NCBI RefSeq assembly: GCF_002211285.1
Contig: NZ_LOKX01000032.1
Coordinates: 310,001 to 374,000 of the forward strand
Origin: Rhizobium sp. R635
Lineage (GTDB): Bacteria; Pseudomonadota; Alphaproteobacteria; Rhizobiales; Rhizobiaceae
Length of the DNA stretch: 64,000 nt
Direction of reading: 5' to 3'
In this document: in pieces, positions 34,449-43,249 of the stretch
How the letters are laid out: each line of letters begins with the position of its first letter
Position numbering within the stretch: the first letter of the stretch is position 1
Program-made: the position numbers and the translations under genes
Notes under the pieces: generated by a model
Told to the model about the DNA's origin: nothing
The model's input: only the letters and a program-made list of their open reading frames with translations
Database searches by the model: none

Positions 34449-35411
34449 ATGAAACAGCTGAAACGGAATGCAGCCTTGTTCCTTGCCGGGCTGATACTGA
34501 CTGCGGCGCCAATTGCAGTAGCCGATGCCGCCGACAAACCGACGCTTGCTTTCGTTGTCAACGGAGCGTCTGACTTCTGGAAAGCCGCCGAAGCGGGCGT
34601 GAAGAAGGCCCAGACCGAATTGCCTGACTACCAACTGGAGCTGAAGTACCCTGAGCAGGCATCAGTAGCCATCCAGCAGCGCCTGATGGAAGACCTGGTT
34701 AGTGCTGGCGTCAAGGGAATCATGGTTTCCGCGGTCGATCCCAAGACTCAGACTGAGGGCTTGAACAAGATCGGCTCACAGACAGCTCTCTTCACGACCG
34801 ATAGCGATGCGCCGCAGACCAACCGTGTCGCCTATATCGGTTCATCCAACATCGACGCGGGTTTGCAGGCGGCCGAAATCGCGAAGAAGGCAATGCCGGA
34901 TGGCGGCAAGTGCATCGGTTTTGTCGGGCTCCTCGGCGCCGATAATGCCAAGGAACGCATCCAGGGCATGAAGGACGGGCTTAAGGGCACGAAGATCGAG
35001 CTGACAGATGTGCGCGGCGACGATATCGATCAGACGCGCGCAAAAAAGAATGTCGAAGATGCACTGGTGGCCAGCCCGGACGTGACCTGCATGGTCGGCT
35101 TCTACTCTTATAACACGCCACGCATCTATGAGGCACTGCGCGACGCCGGAAAGCTTGGGCAGATCACCGTCGTCGGCTTTGACGACGATCCGATCACGCT
35201 CGGCGGCGTCAAGGAAGGCACGGTCGCGGCAACCGTAGTGCAGCAGCCGTTCGAATGGGCTTATCAGGGGATGAAGTTGATGGCCGCCTACCTCAAGGGC
35301 GACAAATCAGGCGTTCCCAGCAACGGCTTGATCATCATTCCGACAGTAGTCATCGGCAAGGATGACGTTGACAAATATGCCGCTGACCTGAAGGCCATGG
35401 CTGGAAAGTAA
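34449..35411 (+). CDS. Sugar ABC transporter substrate-binding protein (ribose-type, family 1-like)
   Basis: A 320-residue periplasmic protein with a Sec signal (KRNAALFLAGLILTAAPIAVA). The text AFVVNGASDFWKAAEAGVKKAQ, AGVKGIMVSAVDPK, TTDSDAP and VVGFDDDPITLGGVKEGTVAATV is typical of RbsB-like proteins for pentoses, polyols or related sugars. ATG 34449 has GGGAGG eight bases upstream. First gene of a three-gene operon with ATPase and permease; the specific sugar is not readable. Confidence 0.92.
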   Translation: MKQLKRNAALFLAGLILTAAPIAVADAADKPTLAFVVNGASDFWKAAEAGVKKAQTELPDYQLELKYPEQASVAIQQRLMEDLVSAGVKGIMVSAVDPKTQTEGLNKIGSQTALFTTDSDAPQTNRVAYIGSSNIDAGLQAAEIAKKAMPDGGKCIGFVGLLGADNAKERIQGMKDGLKGTKIELTDVRGDDIDQTRAKKNVEDALVASPDVTCMVGFYSYNTPRIYEALRDAGKLGQITVVGFDDDPITLGGVKEGTVAATVVQQPFEWAYQGMKLMAAYLKGDKSGVPSNGLIIIPTVVIGKDDVDKYAADLKAMAGK

Positions 35412-35417
35412 TCCTCC

Positions 35418-35446
35418 TTTGCGGCGGGGGTGCTCCCCGCCGCAAA
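35418..35446 (+). other. Intercistronic stem-loop after the sugar-binding protein gene
   Basis: Perfect 12-bp arms TTTGCGGCGGGG and CCCCGCCGCAAA around a GTGCT loop, 6 bp after the stop. Located between the binding protein and ATPase genes, it probably protects the 5' message or partly terminates transcription. It also has A/T flanks on both sides, so some terminator activity is likely. Confidence 0.7.
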
Positions 35447-35486
35447 AGACGTTTCATGCCGCAGCACCAGCAGTCATGGACAGGCG

Positions 35487-37028
35487 ATGAACCAGAGCTC
35501 AGACATCCCGTCACCGGACCCGCCTGCAACGCCGTTCCTTTCGCTTTCCGGCGTTGGCAAGACTTATCCAGGCGTTGTAGCGCTTGAGGGATTGTCGCTC
35601 GACATCGTGCCGGGAGAGGTCATCGGCTTGGTCGGCGAGAACGGCGCCGGAAAGTCGACGCTGATGAAAATCCTCGGCGGCGTGATCGCTCCGGATCGGG
35701 GCGTGATCCTGCTCGACGGCGCAGAACATCGCCACCTCACTGTGGAAGCGAGCATTGCATCGGGCATCGCCTTTGTGCATCAAGAGCTCAACCTCTTTGA
35801 CAATCTCGACGTTGCCGCCAATATCCTTCTAGGCCGAGAGCCGTTGAAGGCAGGACCTTTTAAGTTTGTCGATCGCGCTCGACTTCGAGAGTTGGTGACC
35901 CCACTCCTGAAGCGCGTAGGGGCAAATTTTTCAGCCGACACACCTGTAGCCTCACTTTCCCTTGCCGAGCAGCAGATGGTGGAAATTGCCAAGGCGCTGT
36001 CCATCAAGGCGAGGCTTGTCATTTTCGACGAACCCACCTCCAGCCTGCCGCTGGCCGAAACCGAGCGGCTCCTGAACATCATCAAGTTGCTGAAGGCGGA
36101 TGGTATCAGTGTAATCTTCATCTCGCACCGTCTCCACGAGGTCGAGCGGGTTGCGGACCGGGTGGTCGTATTGCGCGATGGCACGCTTGTGGGCACGCTC
36201 GCCAAAAAGGACATCGGCCACGACCAGATGGTCAAGCTGATGATCGGCCGGCTGCTCGCGGCCCGGACCGCAAAACCGCAGCGCTCGCCGGGTGCGGTCG
36301 CATTGAAGGTCAGCGGCGTGCGCACGGGTGCCTATCCCGGCCGTCCGGTTGACCTGGAAATCAGGTACGGAGAAATCCTGGGGCTTGCAGGCCTCGTTGG
36401 CTCAGGCCGCACCGAGCTTGCAAGGATACTTTTCGGCATCGACCGGAGTTACGGCGGAGCCATTCTGCAGGACGGACGCCAAATCAACATCAGTTCTGCT
36501 TGGGACGCCGTCGCTCGCGGCATCTTCCTGGTGCCGGAGGATCGCAAGCGCAATGGCATTCTTCTTGACCTCCCGATCGCTCAGAACATAACTCTCGCCG
36601 ATCTTCCGAGGATTTCCCGCGGTTTCATGCTTTCGGCTGAGCGGGAGACTGCAGCCGCTGAAAAGCAGCGTGTTCGCCTCGGTATCAAGGCGCCTTCCGT
36701 GTCGACGCGAACCGGCACCCTGTCCGGTGGCAACCAACAGAAGGTGGTTTTGGCCAAATGGTTGTCGATGAGCCCGAGGGTGATGATCTTCGACGAGCCG
36801 ACGCGCGGCATCGATGTCGGCGCGAAAAATGAGATCTATGGCCTGATGCGAGCGCTTGCCGATGCCGGTGTCGCCATCCTGATGATCTCCAGCGACATGG
36901 AGGAGGTGATTGGCGTTTCTGACCGCATCGCCGTCATGCACGAGGGCCAGATCGCCGGCGTTCTGGAAGAGGACGAATTCAGTCAGGAAAGCGTCCTTTT
37001 GCTTGCTGTTGGCAAAAGCGTAAAATAG
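35487..37028 (+). CDS. Sugar ABC transporter ATP-binding protein (RbsA-like, two ATPase domains)
   Basis: A 513-residue tandem ATPase. Domain 1: GENGAGKST, LSLAEQQMVEIAKAL signature variant, LVIFDEPTSSL. Domain 2: degenerate Walker A (GLAGLVGSGRTELAR), LSGGNQQKVVLAKWL and VMIFDEPTRGIDV. A degenerate second Walker A is normal in this family. ATG 35487 after GGACAGGCG. It energises the permease at 37072. Confidence 0.94.
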   Translation: MNQSSDIPSPDPPATPFLSLSGVGKTYPGVVALEGLSLDIVPGEVIGLVGENGAGKSTLMKILGGVIAPDRGVILLDGAEHRHLTVEASIASGIAFVHQELNLFDNLDVAANILLGREPLKAGPFKFVDRARLRELVTPLLKRVGANFSADTPVASLSLAEQQMVEIAKALSIKARLVIFDEPTSSLPLAETERLLNIIKLLKADGISVIFISHRLHEVERVADRVVVLRDGTLVGTLAKKDIGHDQMVKLMIGRLLAARTAKPQRSPGAVALKVSGVRTGAYPGRPVDLEIRYGEILGLAGLVGSGRTELARILFGIDRSYGGAILQDGRQINISSAWDAVARGIFLVPEDRKRNGILLDLPIAQNITLADLPRISRGFMLSAERETAAAEKQRVRLGIKAPSVSTRTGTLSGGNQQKVVLAKWLSMSPRVMIFDEPTRGIDVGAKNEIYGLMRALADAGVAILMISSDMEEVIGVSDRIAVMHEGQIAGVLEEDEFSQESVLLLAVGKSVK

Positions 37029-37071
37029 CGGCTGCGGCCATGAGAAACCGATATCGGGGATGGAATCTCGA

Positions 37072-38097
37072 ATGATCAAAAAAGATCTTGGACTGCTGCT
37101 TTTGATCGTCGTCGTCGGCATCGTCGTTGCCATCATCAATCCGCGCTTCTTGCTGCCGATCAACCTTGCGAACACCGCCAACCTGATCGGGCTGTTCGGC
37201 ATCCTGTCGATGGGGCAGGCCTTTGTCATCATTACCGGCGGTATCGAGCTTTCGGTGGGCTCGCTCGTGGCGCTTCTCGGCGTATTGTTCGTCGATTTCG
37301 TTGCGGTACAATATATGCCCTGGGCGCTGGCGCTGCCGCTCATTCTCCTGCTAGGCGCAGTCATAGGCGCCGTGCACGGCTGGCTTATCACCCGGCTCAA
37401 TCTGCAGCCCTTTGTCGTGACCCTCTGCGGCCTCTTGATCTATCGCGGGGCAGCGCGCTTCTATACGGCCGACGGAACGGCGGGGTTTGCCTTCGGGCAG
37501 AGTTTCCCAGAACTCGAATTTCTGACCGCCGGGCGGTTCTATGGCATTCCCGTCACCTTCATTGCTTTGATCATTATTGCCGTCGCCATGTGGCTGGTGC
37601 TGCATCGCTCCGTCTTCGGACGTTATCTCTACGCGGTCGGAAAAAACGAAGAGGCTGCTCGCTATTCCGGCATCCGGACCGATCGATTAGTTATGAGCGC
37701 CTATGTCATCTGCGGACTGCTTACGGCGCTCTCGGCGATCTATTTCGCTATGTACACGCGCTCGATCTCGCCCGCGAGCCATGGTCAATTCTACGAACTC
37801 TACGCGATTGCCGCCGCCGTGCTCGGTGGATTTTCGCTGCGTGGGGGTGAGGGATCGCTCGTCGGCGTCGTGCTAGGCACAGTCCTGTTGCAAGAGCTGC
37901 AAAATCTTGTGAACCTGCTCGGCATTCCGTCGTCGCTGAACTTCGCGGTCATGGGCGGCGTGATCCTCATCGGCGTCCTGATAGACCAACAATGGCATGC
38001 GATCCGCGCAAAGAGACGCCTCGCGTCCGCCGCACGACAGGTTGAATCCCGTCTTCCAAACGAAGGAAGCTTGCCGATGGTTGCAAACCGCGACTAG
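37072..38097 (+). CDS. Sugar ABC transporter permease (RbsC-like)
   Basis: About 341 residues with eight to ten hydrophobic helices. GILSMGQAFVIITGGIELSVGSLVAL and AVGKNEEAARYSGI are hallmark RbsC/XylH text. Start at ATG 37072 (GGA six bases upstream) or ATG 37060. The C-terminus has a charged tail of about 40 residues. Last gene of the operon and only 355 bp from repA. Confidence 0.92.
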   Translation: MIKKDLGLLLLIVVVGIVVAIINPRFLLPINLANTANLIGLFGILSMGQAFVIITGGIELSVGSLVALLGVLFVDFVAVQYMPWALALPLILLLGAVIGAVHGWLITRLNLQPFVVTLCGLLIYRGAARFYTADGTAGFAFGQSFPELEFLTAGRFYGIPVTFIALIIIAVAMWLVLHRSVFGRYLYAVGKNEEAARYSGIRTDRLVMSAYVICGLLTALSAIYFAMYTRSISPASHGQFYELYAIAAAVLGGFSLRGGEGSLVGVVLGTVLLQELQNLVNLLGIPSSLNFAVMGGVILIGVLIDQQWHAIRAKRRLASAARQVESRLPNEGSLPMVANRD

Positions 38098-38452
38098 GAC
38101 AGCCGGTGGCTATTTGCGGCTGCTCGTCGAGGATTAGACCATGACCATCAGCATGTTGCCGAGACGGGTATAGCGAGAATTGCTCGGGCCTGTCTGCCCA
38201 GCCGAGCTGCGTCGCAAAATCCAATGAATTTCATATGTATAACAAAATGAGGGCCCTTGCCTGCTCGGCATTCCGGGCTGTGCGAATCACCGCCGTCCGG
38301 TCGCCAAATCGCCTGGTTTCGGAGCCCCTTTGCCGGGCTTGATGCGTGGTTTTGGTTAAGCATTTGTAATTCAGTCACGAATCGCGGCATATAGTAACTG
38401 CGCAACTGAAGCGCTTTCGTTCAAAATTGCGCAGTTACGTGGGAAAGAGATC
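38098..38452. promoter_or_regulatory. repABC upstream region
   Basis: A 355-bp stretch between the sugar permease and repA. No gene is seen. The last 65 bp hold a promoter-like TATAGT overlapped by a strong inverted repeat (separate entry), as expected for an autoregulated repABC promoter. The left part shows no repeats that I could recognise. Confidence 0.6.
38390..38438 (+). promoter_or_regulatory. repA promoter -10 with overlapping 12-bp inverted repeat (operator or parS-like site)
   Basis: TATAGT at 38390-38395 is a -10-like hexamer. It overlaps GTAACTGCGCAA (38394-38405), whose exact reverse complement TTGCGCAGTTAC is at 38427-38438 after a 21-bp spacer. The right arm ends 14 bp before the repA ATG. 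In repABC plasmids RepA (helped by RepB) represses this promoter at an inverted repeat, and RepB binds palindromic parS sites; the sequence fits either role. A convincing -35 was not found. Confidence 0.65.
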
Positions 38453-39646
38453 ATGCAGCCGAGTCTTGCTCTTCAAGATGATCAAGAGCACCTTCCGTCG
38501 CTTCTGGCAACGGATGCGAGGGAGTTGTCCTATCAGCTTCAGCAGCATCAGGCCAAAATCTTTCCCCCGCTGTCGCAAAAGACGATCAGGACATTTTCTC
38601 CGGCGGAGGCCGCGGCTTTCATCGGCATCGGCGAAGGTTATCTCAGGCAGGTTGCGGCCGACGGCCATGGGCCCGATCCGCTGCCGAATGGCCGCAGGCT
38701 CTACAGCGCGATGGACATGGACCGGATCCGCCGCGTCCTCGACGAACGGAACGGAACGCCGAAATATGTTCCGTTCCGCAGGCCGGGCGAAAAGCTCCAG
38801 ATCGTCTCCGTGATGAATTTCAAGGGCGGCTCGGGCAAGACAACGACCGCGGCCCACTTCGCGCAATTCATGGCGCTGCGGGGCTACCGCGTGCTTGCCG
38901 TCGACCTCGACCCGCAGGCCTCCTTGTCCGCGCTGTTCGGCCATCAGCCGGAATTCGACGTCGGCGAGGGCGAAACGATCTACGGCGCAATCCGCTATGA
39001 CAATCCGCGCCCGATCGCCGATATCGTGCGCGCCACCTATACGCCGAACCTGCATCTCATCCCCGGCAATCTCGAACTGATGGAATTCGAGCATGAGACG
39101 CCGAAGGCCATGACGTCGGGCACGGCGGAGACCATGTTCTTCGCCCGCATCGGCGAGGTGCTGACCGATATCGAAAGCCTCTACGACGTCGTCGTCATCG
39201 ACTGCCCGCCCCAGCTCGGCTTCCTGACGATGTCGGCGCTCTGCGCGGCGACCTCGGTGCTGATCACAGTCCATCCGCAGATGCTCGACGTCATGTCGAT
39301 GTCGCAGTTCCTGACGATGACGAGCGAACTCATGTCCGTCGTCGAGAAAGCCGGCGGGCGCACCAGCTATGACTGGATGCGCTATCTCGTGACGCGGTTC
39401 GAACCGAATGACGGGCCGCAAAGCCAGATGACCGGCTTCATGCGGGCGATCTTCGGCAATCGCATGCTCCACAACGCCATGGTGAAATCGACGGCCGTCT
39501 CCGACGCTGGTGTCACCAAGCAGACCCTCTATGAGGTCGAGCGGTCGCAGTTCACGCGCGGAACCTATGATCGGGCGCTGGAGTCGCTGAACCTCGTGAA
39601 TGGTGAGATCGAAGCGCATATTCGCTCCACCTGGGGAAGGAGATAG
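38453..39646 (+). CDS. repA: Plasmid partitioning protein RepA (ParA-type ATPase)
   Basis: A 397-residue protein. An N-terminal winged-helix DNA-binding part with FSPAEAAAFIGIGEGYLRQV is followed by the ParA ATPase: deviant Walker A KGGSGKTT (residues 124-131), DLDPQASLSALFG and VVIDCPPQLGFLTMS. The length and N-terminal extension are typical of type Ib ParA/RepA. It drives plasmid segregation and represses its own operon. Start ATG 38453; repB begins one base after the stop. Confidence 0.97.
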   Translation: MQPSLALQDDQEHLPSLLATDARELSYQLQQHQAKIFPPLSQKTIRTFSPAEAAAFIGIGEGYLRQVAADGHGPDPLPNGRRLYSAMDMDRIRRVLDERNGTPKYVPFRRPGEKLQIVSVMNFKGGSGKTTTAAHFAQFMALRGYRVLAVDLDPQASLSALFGHQPEFDVGEGETIYGAIRYDNPRPIADIVRATYTPNLHLIPGNLELMEFEHETPKAMTSGTAETMFFARIGEVLTDIESLYDVVVIDCPPQLGFLTMSALCAATSVLITVHPQMLDVMSMSQFLTMTSELMSVVEKAGGRTSYDWMRYLVTRFEPNDGPQSQMTGFMRAIFGNRMLHNAMVKSTAVSDAGVTKQTLYEVERSQFTRGTYDRALESLNLVNGEIEAHIRSTWGRR

Positions 39647-39647
39647 G

Positions 39648-40649
39648 ATGGCGCGCAAGAACCTCATCGAAATTTCCGCACCGAACCCGGCAAGGGCCGA
39701 AGCGGTCGCGCCGCGCGACAATCGTCCGATTGCCGGCTTCGTGCCGCAGGAGCGCAGTGGCGGGCCGGTCGGCGGCATCACCAAGACGCTCGGCAACATC
39801 ACCGAGAAGATGGAACGCGCCAGCGAGCTGGAACGGCAGCTTGCCGCCGGCCAGATGATCGTCGAACTCGATCCCGGCCTGATCGACGGTTCTTTCGTCA
39901 GCGACCGCCTGGCGATCGACGCGGCTGAACTCGCCGAGCTAGTCGAGCAGATCCGCGAGCATGGGCAGCAGGTCCCGATCCTCGTGCGTCCGCATCCGGA
40001 AGCCAAGGGCCGCTATCAGGTCGCTTATGGCCATCGTCGCCTGGCGGCCACGAGAGAGATCGGCATCAGGGTGCGCGCGGTCGTCCGCGATCTGACAGAC
40101 GGCCAGCTGGTCGTCAGCCAGGGGCAGGAAAACAGCGCCCGGACCAATCTCTCCTATGTCGAGCGCGCCCTATTCGCGTCGCGGCTCGAGGAACGCGGCT
40201 TCGGCCGCGACGTCATCATGGCGGCGCTGAGCGTCGACAAGGCGGCGCTGTCGAGAATGCTGATCGTGATACGGCAGGTGCCCTTAGCGCTCATCAATGC
40301 CATCGGTGCTGCGCCTGATATCGGCCGGCGGCGATGGCTGGAACTGGGCGAGCGGCTGGAAAATGCCGATGCCGACAAGATCATAGCGGAGTTGTCCGCG
40401 GACGACGCGCGCAGGATTTCGAGCGACGAGCGGTTTCACCGGGCATTCGTTCTGGCAGCGAAAAAGGCTGCGGCACCGAAGCCGGCCGTGGTCAAATCCG
40501 AGGTCAGCGGCGTGCCGGTGACAGTCAAGAAAACAGCGTCCGGCGCCACCTTCGTCTTCGACAGCAAGACCGCGCCCGGTTTCGATCAATTCGTCCAGGA
40601 GCGGCTGCAGGGCCTGTTCCAGGAGTTCAAAAAGCACAGAGGAGCGTAG
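39648..40649 (+). CDS. repB: Plasmid partitioning protein RepB (ParB-type centromere-binding protein)
   Basis: A 333-residue protein starting MARKNLIEIS at ATG 39648 after GGAAGGAGATAGG. The ParB nuclease/CTPase-like core has QVPILVRPHPE, YGHRRLAA and the arginine motif QGQENSARTNLSYVERALF; the helix-turn-helix is near MAALSVDKAALSRMLIVI. It binds parS and works with RepA to segregate the replicon. Confidence 0.96.
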   Translation: MARKNLIEISAPNPARAEAVAPRDNRPIAGFVPQERSGGPVGGITKTLGNITEKMERASELERQLAAGQMIVELDPGLIDGSFVSDRLAIDAAELAELVEQIREHGQQVPILVRPHPEAKGRYQVAYGHRRLAATREIGIRVRAVVRDLTDGQLVVSQGQENSARTNLSYVERALFASRLEERGFGRDVIMAALSVDKAALSRMLIVIRQVPLALINAIGAAPDIGRRRWLELGERLENADADKIIAELSADDARRISSDERFHRAFVLAAKKAAAPKPAVVKSEVSGVPVTVKKTASGATFVFDSKTAPGFDQFVQERLQGLFQEFKKHRGA

Positions 40650-40653
40650 GCGC

Positions 40654-40694
40654 AAAAGAAAAAGGCCCCCAACGACGCCGTCGTGGAAGCCCTT
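40654..40694 (-). terminator. Rho-independent terminator of the counter-transcribed RNA
   Basis: On the minus strand a GC-rich hairpin of about 13 pairs with two mismatches and a GGC loop (40662-40694) runs into TTTTTCTTTT (40654-40663). It ends a short antisense transcript started from 40743-40715. Confidence 0.75.
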
Positions 40695-40708
40695 CTCAGA
40701 TCTTAAGC
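40655..40708 (-). ncRNA. Counter-transcribed regulatory RNA of repABC (incA/ctRNA)
   Basis: The repB-repC gap holds a minus-strand unit: promoter TTGACT-17 bp-GATTCT, about 50 nt of RNA and a strong terminator. RepABC plasmids encode an antisense RNA exactly here; it pairs with the repC leader, lowers RepC synthesis, and sets copy number and incompatibility. The start is estimated as about 7 nt after the -10, not measured. Confidence 0.85.
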
Positions 40709-40714
40709 ACATCG

Positions 40715-40743
40715 AGAATCGCATTTCCACGAATCACAGTCAA
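40715..40743 (-). promoter_or_regulatory. Promoter of the repABC antisense RNA
   Basis: Reading the minus strand, TTGACT (40743-40738) and GATTCT (40720-40715) are separated by exactly 17 bp, a near-consensus sigma-70 promoter directed away from repC. Confidence 0.75.
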
Positions 40744-40802
40744 GCGTTCTTAGGCACCAAAGTGGTGGACGGTTTTCTTTTGCCTGAACGAAGGTGAAGG
40801 CA

Positions 40803-42095
40803 ATGGAGAGTGGATATGTGACGACGCCCTTTGGGCGGCGGCCGATGTCGCTTGGCATGCTGGCAAGCCAGCAACTGGCCGAGACCATCGAGCCGGGAAT
40901 GAGACGCAGCAAGTGGAAGCTGTTCAGGGCGATCTGCGAGGCGCGCCCGGCGCTCGGCGTGACCGATCGGGCGTTGACGGTGCTCGATGCGCTTTTGACC
41001 TTCTATCCCGATGACGAGATTTCCGAGGAGAAGGGCCTGATCGTCTTTCCCTCGAACGCTCAGTTGTCGCTTCGTGCCCGGGGAATGACGCCGGCGACAC
41101 TGCGGCGGCATCTTGCCGTGTTGGTCGAGGCCGGCCTGATCCTGCGCAAGGACAGCCCGAACGGAAAACGCTATGCGCGCCGCGACAGGGCAGGGGAGAT
41201 CGGTGAGGCTTTCGGCTTCAGTGTCGCGCCACTGCTCGCCCGCGCGGTCGAGATTGAAGGTCTGGCCGCCGAGGTGGTTGCCGACCGGGAGCTCATCCGG
41301 GCGACCAGAGAACGTCTCACCGTCTGCCGGCGGGATATCTCCAAGCTGATCTCGGCAGCGCTCGATGAAGCCGTACCCGGCGACTGGGAGCAGATGTCGC
41401 TGATGTTTCGCGATCTCGTGCGCAGGATTCCGCGCGTGGCAGGGGCCGGGGAATTGGCTTCACTGCTCGACGAGATGGGCCTGCTGCGCGACGAAGCCGT
41501 CAACCTGCTGGAAAGACATATAAAATTAAGAAAAATAAACGCCAATGAGTCTCAAATTGAGCGCCACAAACAGAATTCAAACCCCAACTCCACATCTGAA
41601 CTTGAACCAAGCTTCGAACCGAAGCAGGGCGCGAAGCCGGCGGCCGATAACGACCCGATCGCCGGGCCGCAGGACGAGCAAAGATTGAAACATCCGGCAT
41701 CTGCCGGCAGGAGATCCGGAGCAGCCGATCCGATGGCGGGTCATACGCTGAAATCCTTCCCGCTCGGCCTCGTTCTCCAGGCCTGCCCGCAAATTCTCGA
41801 TTATGGGCCGGGTGGAACGATTGGCAATTGGCGCGACCTGATGTCGGCTGCGGTCGTCGTCCGCTCGATGCTCGGCGTCAGCCCCTCGGCTTATGAGGAA
41901 GCCTGCGCCGGCATGGGGCCGGAAAATGCCGCGACCGTAATCGCCTGCATTCTGGAAAGGGGCGGACACATCAATTCGCCCGGCGGTTATCTCCGCGATC
42001 TCACCCGCAGGACAGAGCGAGGCGAATTTGCGATCGGCCCGATGCTGATGGCGCTGGTGCGTGCAAATGGCGGAGTGCGGCGCGATGCCGGCTGA
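40803..42095 (+). CDS. repC: Plasmid replication initiator RepC
   Basis: A 430-residue initiator starting MESGYVTTPFGRRPMS, the standard RepC N-terminus. ATG 40803 follows AAGGTGAAGGCA; a GTG at 40794 is possible but less typical. The N-terminal half (to about residue 160) contains winged-helix text SNAQLSLRARGMTPATLRRH; the middle is low-complexity Asn/Glu/Lys-rich; the C-terminus has GNWRDLMSAAVVVRSMLGVS and HINSPGGYLRDL. RepC acts in cis at an origin inside its own gene. Confidence 0.96.
   Translation: MESGYVTTPFGRRPMSLGMLASQQLAETIEPGMRRSKWKLFRAICEARPALGVTDRALTVLDALLTFYPDDEISEEKGLIVFPSNAQLSLRARGMTPATLRRHLAVLVEAGLILRKDSPNGKRYARRDRAGEIGEAFGFSVAPLLARAVEIEGLAAEVVADRELIRATRERLTVCRRDISKLISAALDEAVPGDWEQMSLMFRDLVRRIPRVAGAGELASLLDEMGLLRDEAVNLLERHIKLRKINANESQIERHKQNSNPNSTSELEPSFEPKQGAKPAADNDPIAGPQDEQRLKHPASAGRRSGAADPMAGHTLKSFPLGLVLQACPQILDYGPGGTIGNWRDLMSAAVVVRSMLGVSPSAYEEACAGMGPENAATVIACILERGGHINSPGGYLRDLTRRTERGEFAIGPMLMALVRANGGVRRDAG
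41515..41600. other. AT-rich segment inside repC, candidate oriV
   Basis: The run around ACATATAAAATTAAG and GAAAAATAAACG is sharply AT-rich against the GC-rich gene around it. In repABC replicons the origin lies in an AT-rich stretch within repC where DNA melts. It codes for the low-complexity Lys/Asn linker of the protein. The coordinates mark the AT-rich run, not a mapped origin. Confidence 0.65.
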
Positions 42096-42140
42096 TGGAC
42101 TTCAGCGGCTACACAGTCGTGCATCGGGAGGTTGCTCTCA

Positions 42141-43154
42141 TCAGCGCGGCGGCGCGGTACTTTCCCGCAGGATCAGTTCGACCGGCCATAATTCGTGGAT
42201 CTCGTCTGCGGGGCGGCCGGCGATAAGCTGTAGTGTCAGTTCGGCGCAGCGTGTGCCCGCGGCGCGCATGGAGGATCGCGTGGTCGAGAGCGACGGGACC
42301 ATATTCTCGGCCGTCAGATAGGGAAAGACGTCGTCATGGGCGATGACGGAAACATCCTGCCCCACCGTCATTCCGAGCGAACGGACGGCGCGGTAGACAC
42401 CAAGCGCTGTCATCGTGGAACCGGCAACGATGGCGGTTGGCGCATTGGTACTCTCCAGAAAAGAGCGGGCATGACGAAAGCCGCTCTCGTCGGAGAATTT
42501 ATCGCAGGCCATGAGGTTGGGATCTGCGGTGAGCCCGCGCTCCTGATGGGCTAGCCGAAAACCCTGTTCGCGATGGATCGAATAGGTCTTGCCCCGCAGG
42601 CCGTTGATCATCGCAATGCGCCGGTGCCCGAGATCGAGCAGGTGTTCGGTCACTCTGCGCACGGCATTTTCATTATCGATATCGAGCCACGCATGCACAT
42701 GCTCGGTCTCCGAGCGGCCGTGAACCAGAAAAGGCACGCCCAAGCCGTTCAGCATCTCGATCCGCGGGTCTCTGGGGCGAGGCGAATGAATGATCACGGC
42801 GTCCACCCGGCGGCTTTCGACCAGGCGCCGGTAAGCCTGTATCTCGTCGTCGTCATTGTGCGCGGTAATCGGCGTGATGAGAATATCCGTGTCGGTCGTT
42901 TCCAGCCGCTGCGCCATGCCCGACACGAATTCAGCAAAATGAATTTCTCCCGAGCGCCCCATCATGACGCCTATCGCTCCGGCCCGCCCGGTCTTCAGCC
43001 GCACGGCATTGATATCGGGGCGATAGCCGAGCCGCATTGCTTCGCTTGCAACCCGGGCACGCGTGGTTTCGCTCACCTCCGGATAGCCGCTGAGTGCGCG
43101 GCTGACCGTCGTCGGAGAAAGACCAAGCTGCTTTGCAAATTCACGAAGTTTCAT
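42141..43154 (-). CDS. thuR: LacI family repressor of the trehalose operon (ThuR-like)
   Basis: A 337-residue LacI-type regulator. ATG 43154 gives MKLREFAKQLGLSPTTVSRAL, a perfect LacI helix-turn-helix, then the hinge and a sugar-binding domain with HDDVFPYLTAENM. The frame extends upstream without similarity. It is divergent from thuE and the rest of the thu operon, as in other rhizobia where ThuR represses it. The 20-bp palindrome at 43230-43249 is the probable operator. Confidence 0.85.
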   Translation of the reverse strand: MKLREFAKQLGLSPTTVSRALSGYPEVSETTRARVASEAMRLGYRPDINAVRLKTGRAGAIGVMMGRSGEIHFAEFVSGMAQRLETTDTDILITPITAHNDDDEIQAYRRLVESRRVDAVIIHSPRPRDPRIEMLNGLGVPFLVHGRSETEHVHAWLDIDNENAVRRVTEHLLDLGHRRIAMINGLRGKTYSIHREQGFRLAHQERGLTADPNLMACDKFSDESGFRHARSFLESTNAPTAIVAGSTMTALGVYRAVRSLGMTVGQDVSVIAHDDVFPYLTAENMVPSLSTTRSSMRAAGTRCAELTLQLIAGRPADEIHELWPVELILRESTAPPR

Positions 43155-43229
43155 CGGTGTCTTCTTTGTCCCGGAAATCAATGGACGATGCGTTGGCGAT
43201 GCGCAACGGCCAAGTGCCAATTCGGTGAA

Positions 43230-43249
43230 AATTGAAAACGTTTTCAATT
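43230..43249. promoter_or_regulatory. ThuR operator candidate, perfect 20-bp palindrome
   Basis: AATTGAAAACGTTTTCAATT is a perfect 20-bp palindrome with the central CG typical of LacI-family sites. It lies 75 bp before thuR and about 170 bp before thuE, so it could control both directions. Confidence 0.75.

Noticed and set aside
38435..40006. 523-residue open frame opposite repA/repB
   Set aside because: Antisense of conserved repA and repB; no family resemblance and no ribosome-binding site.
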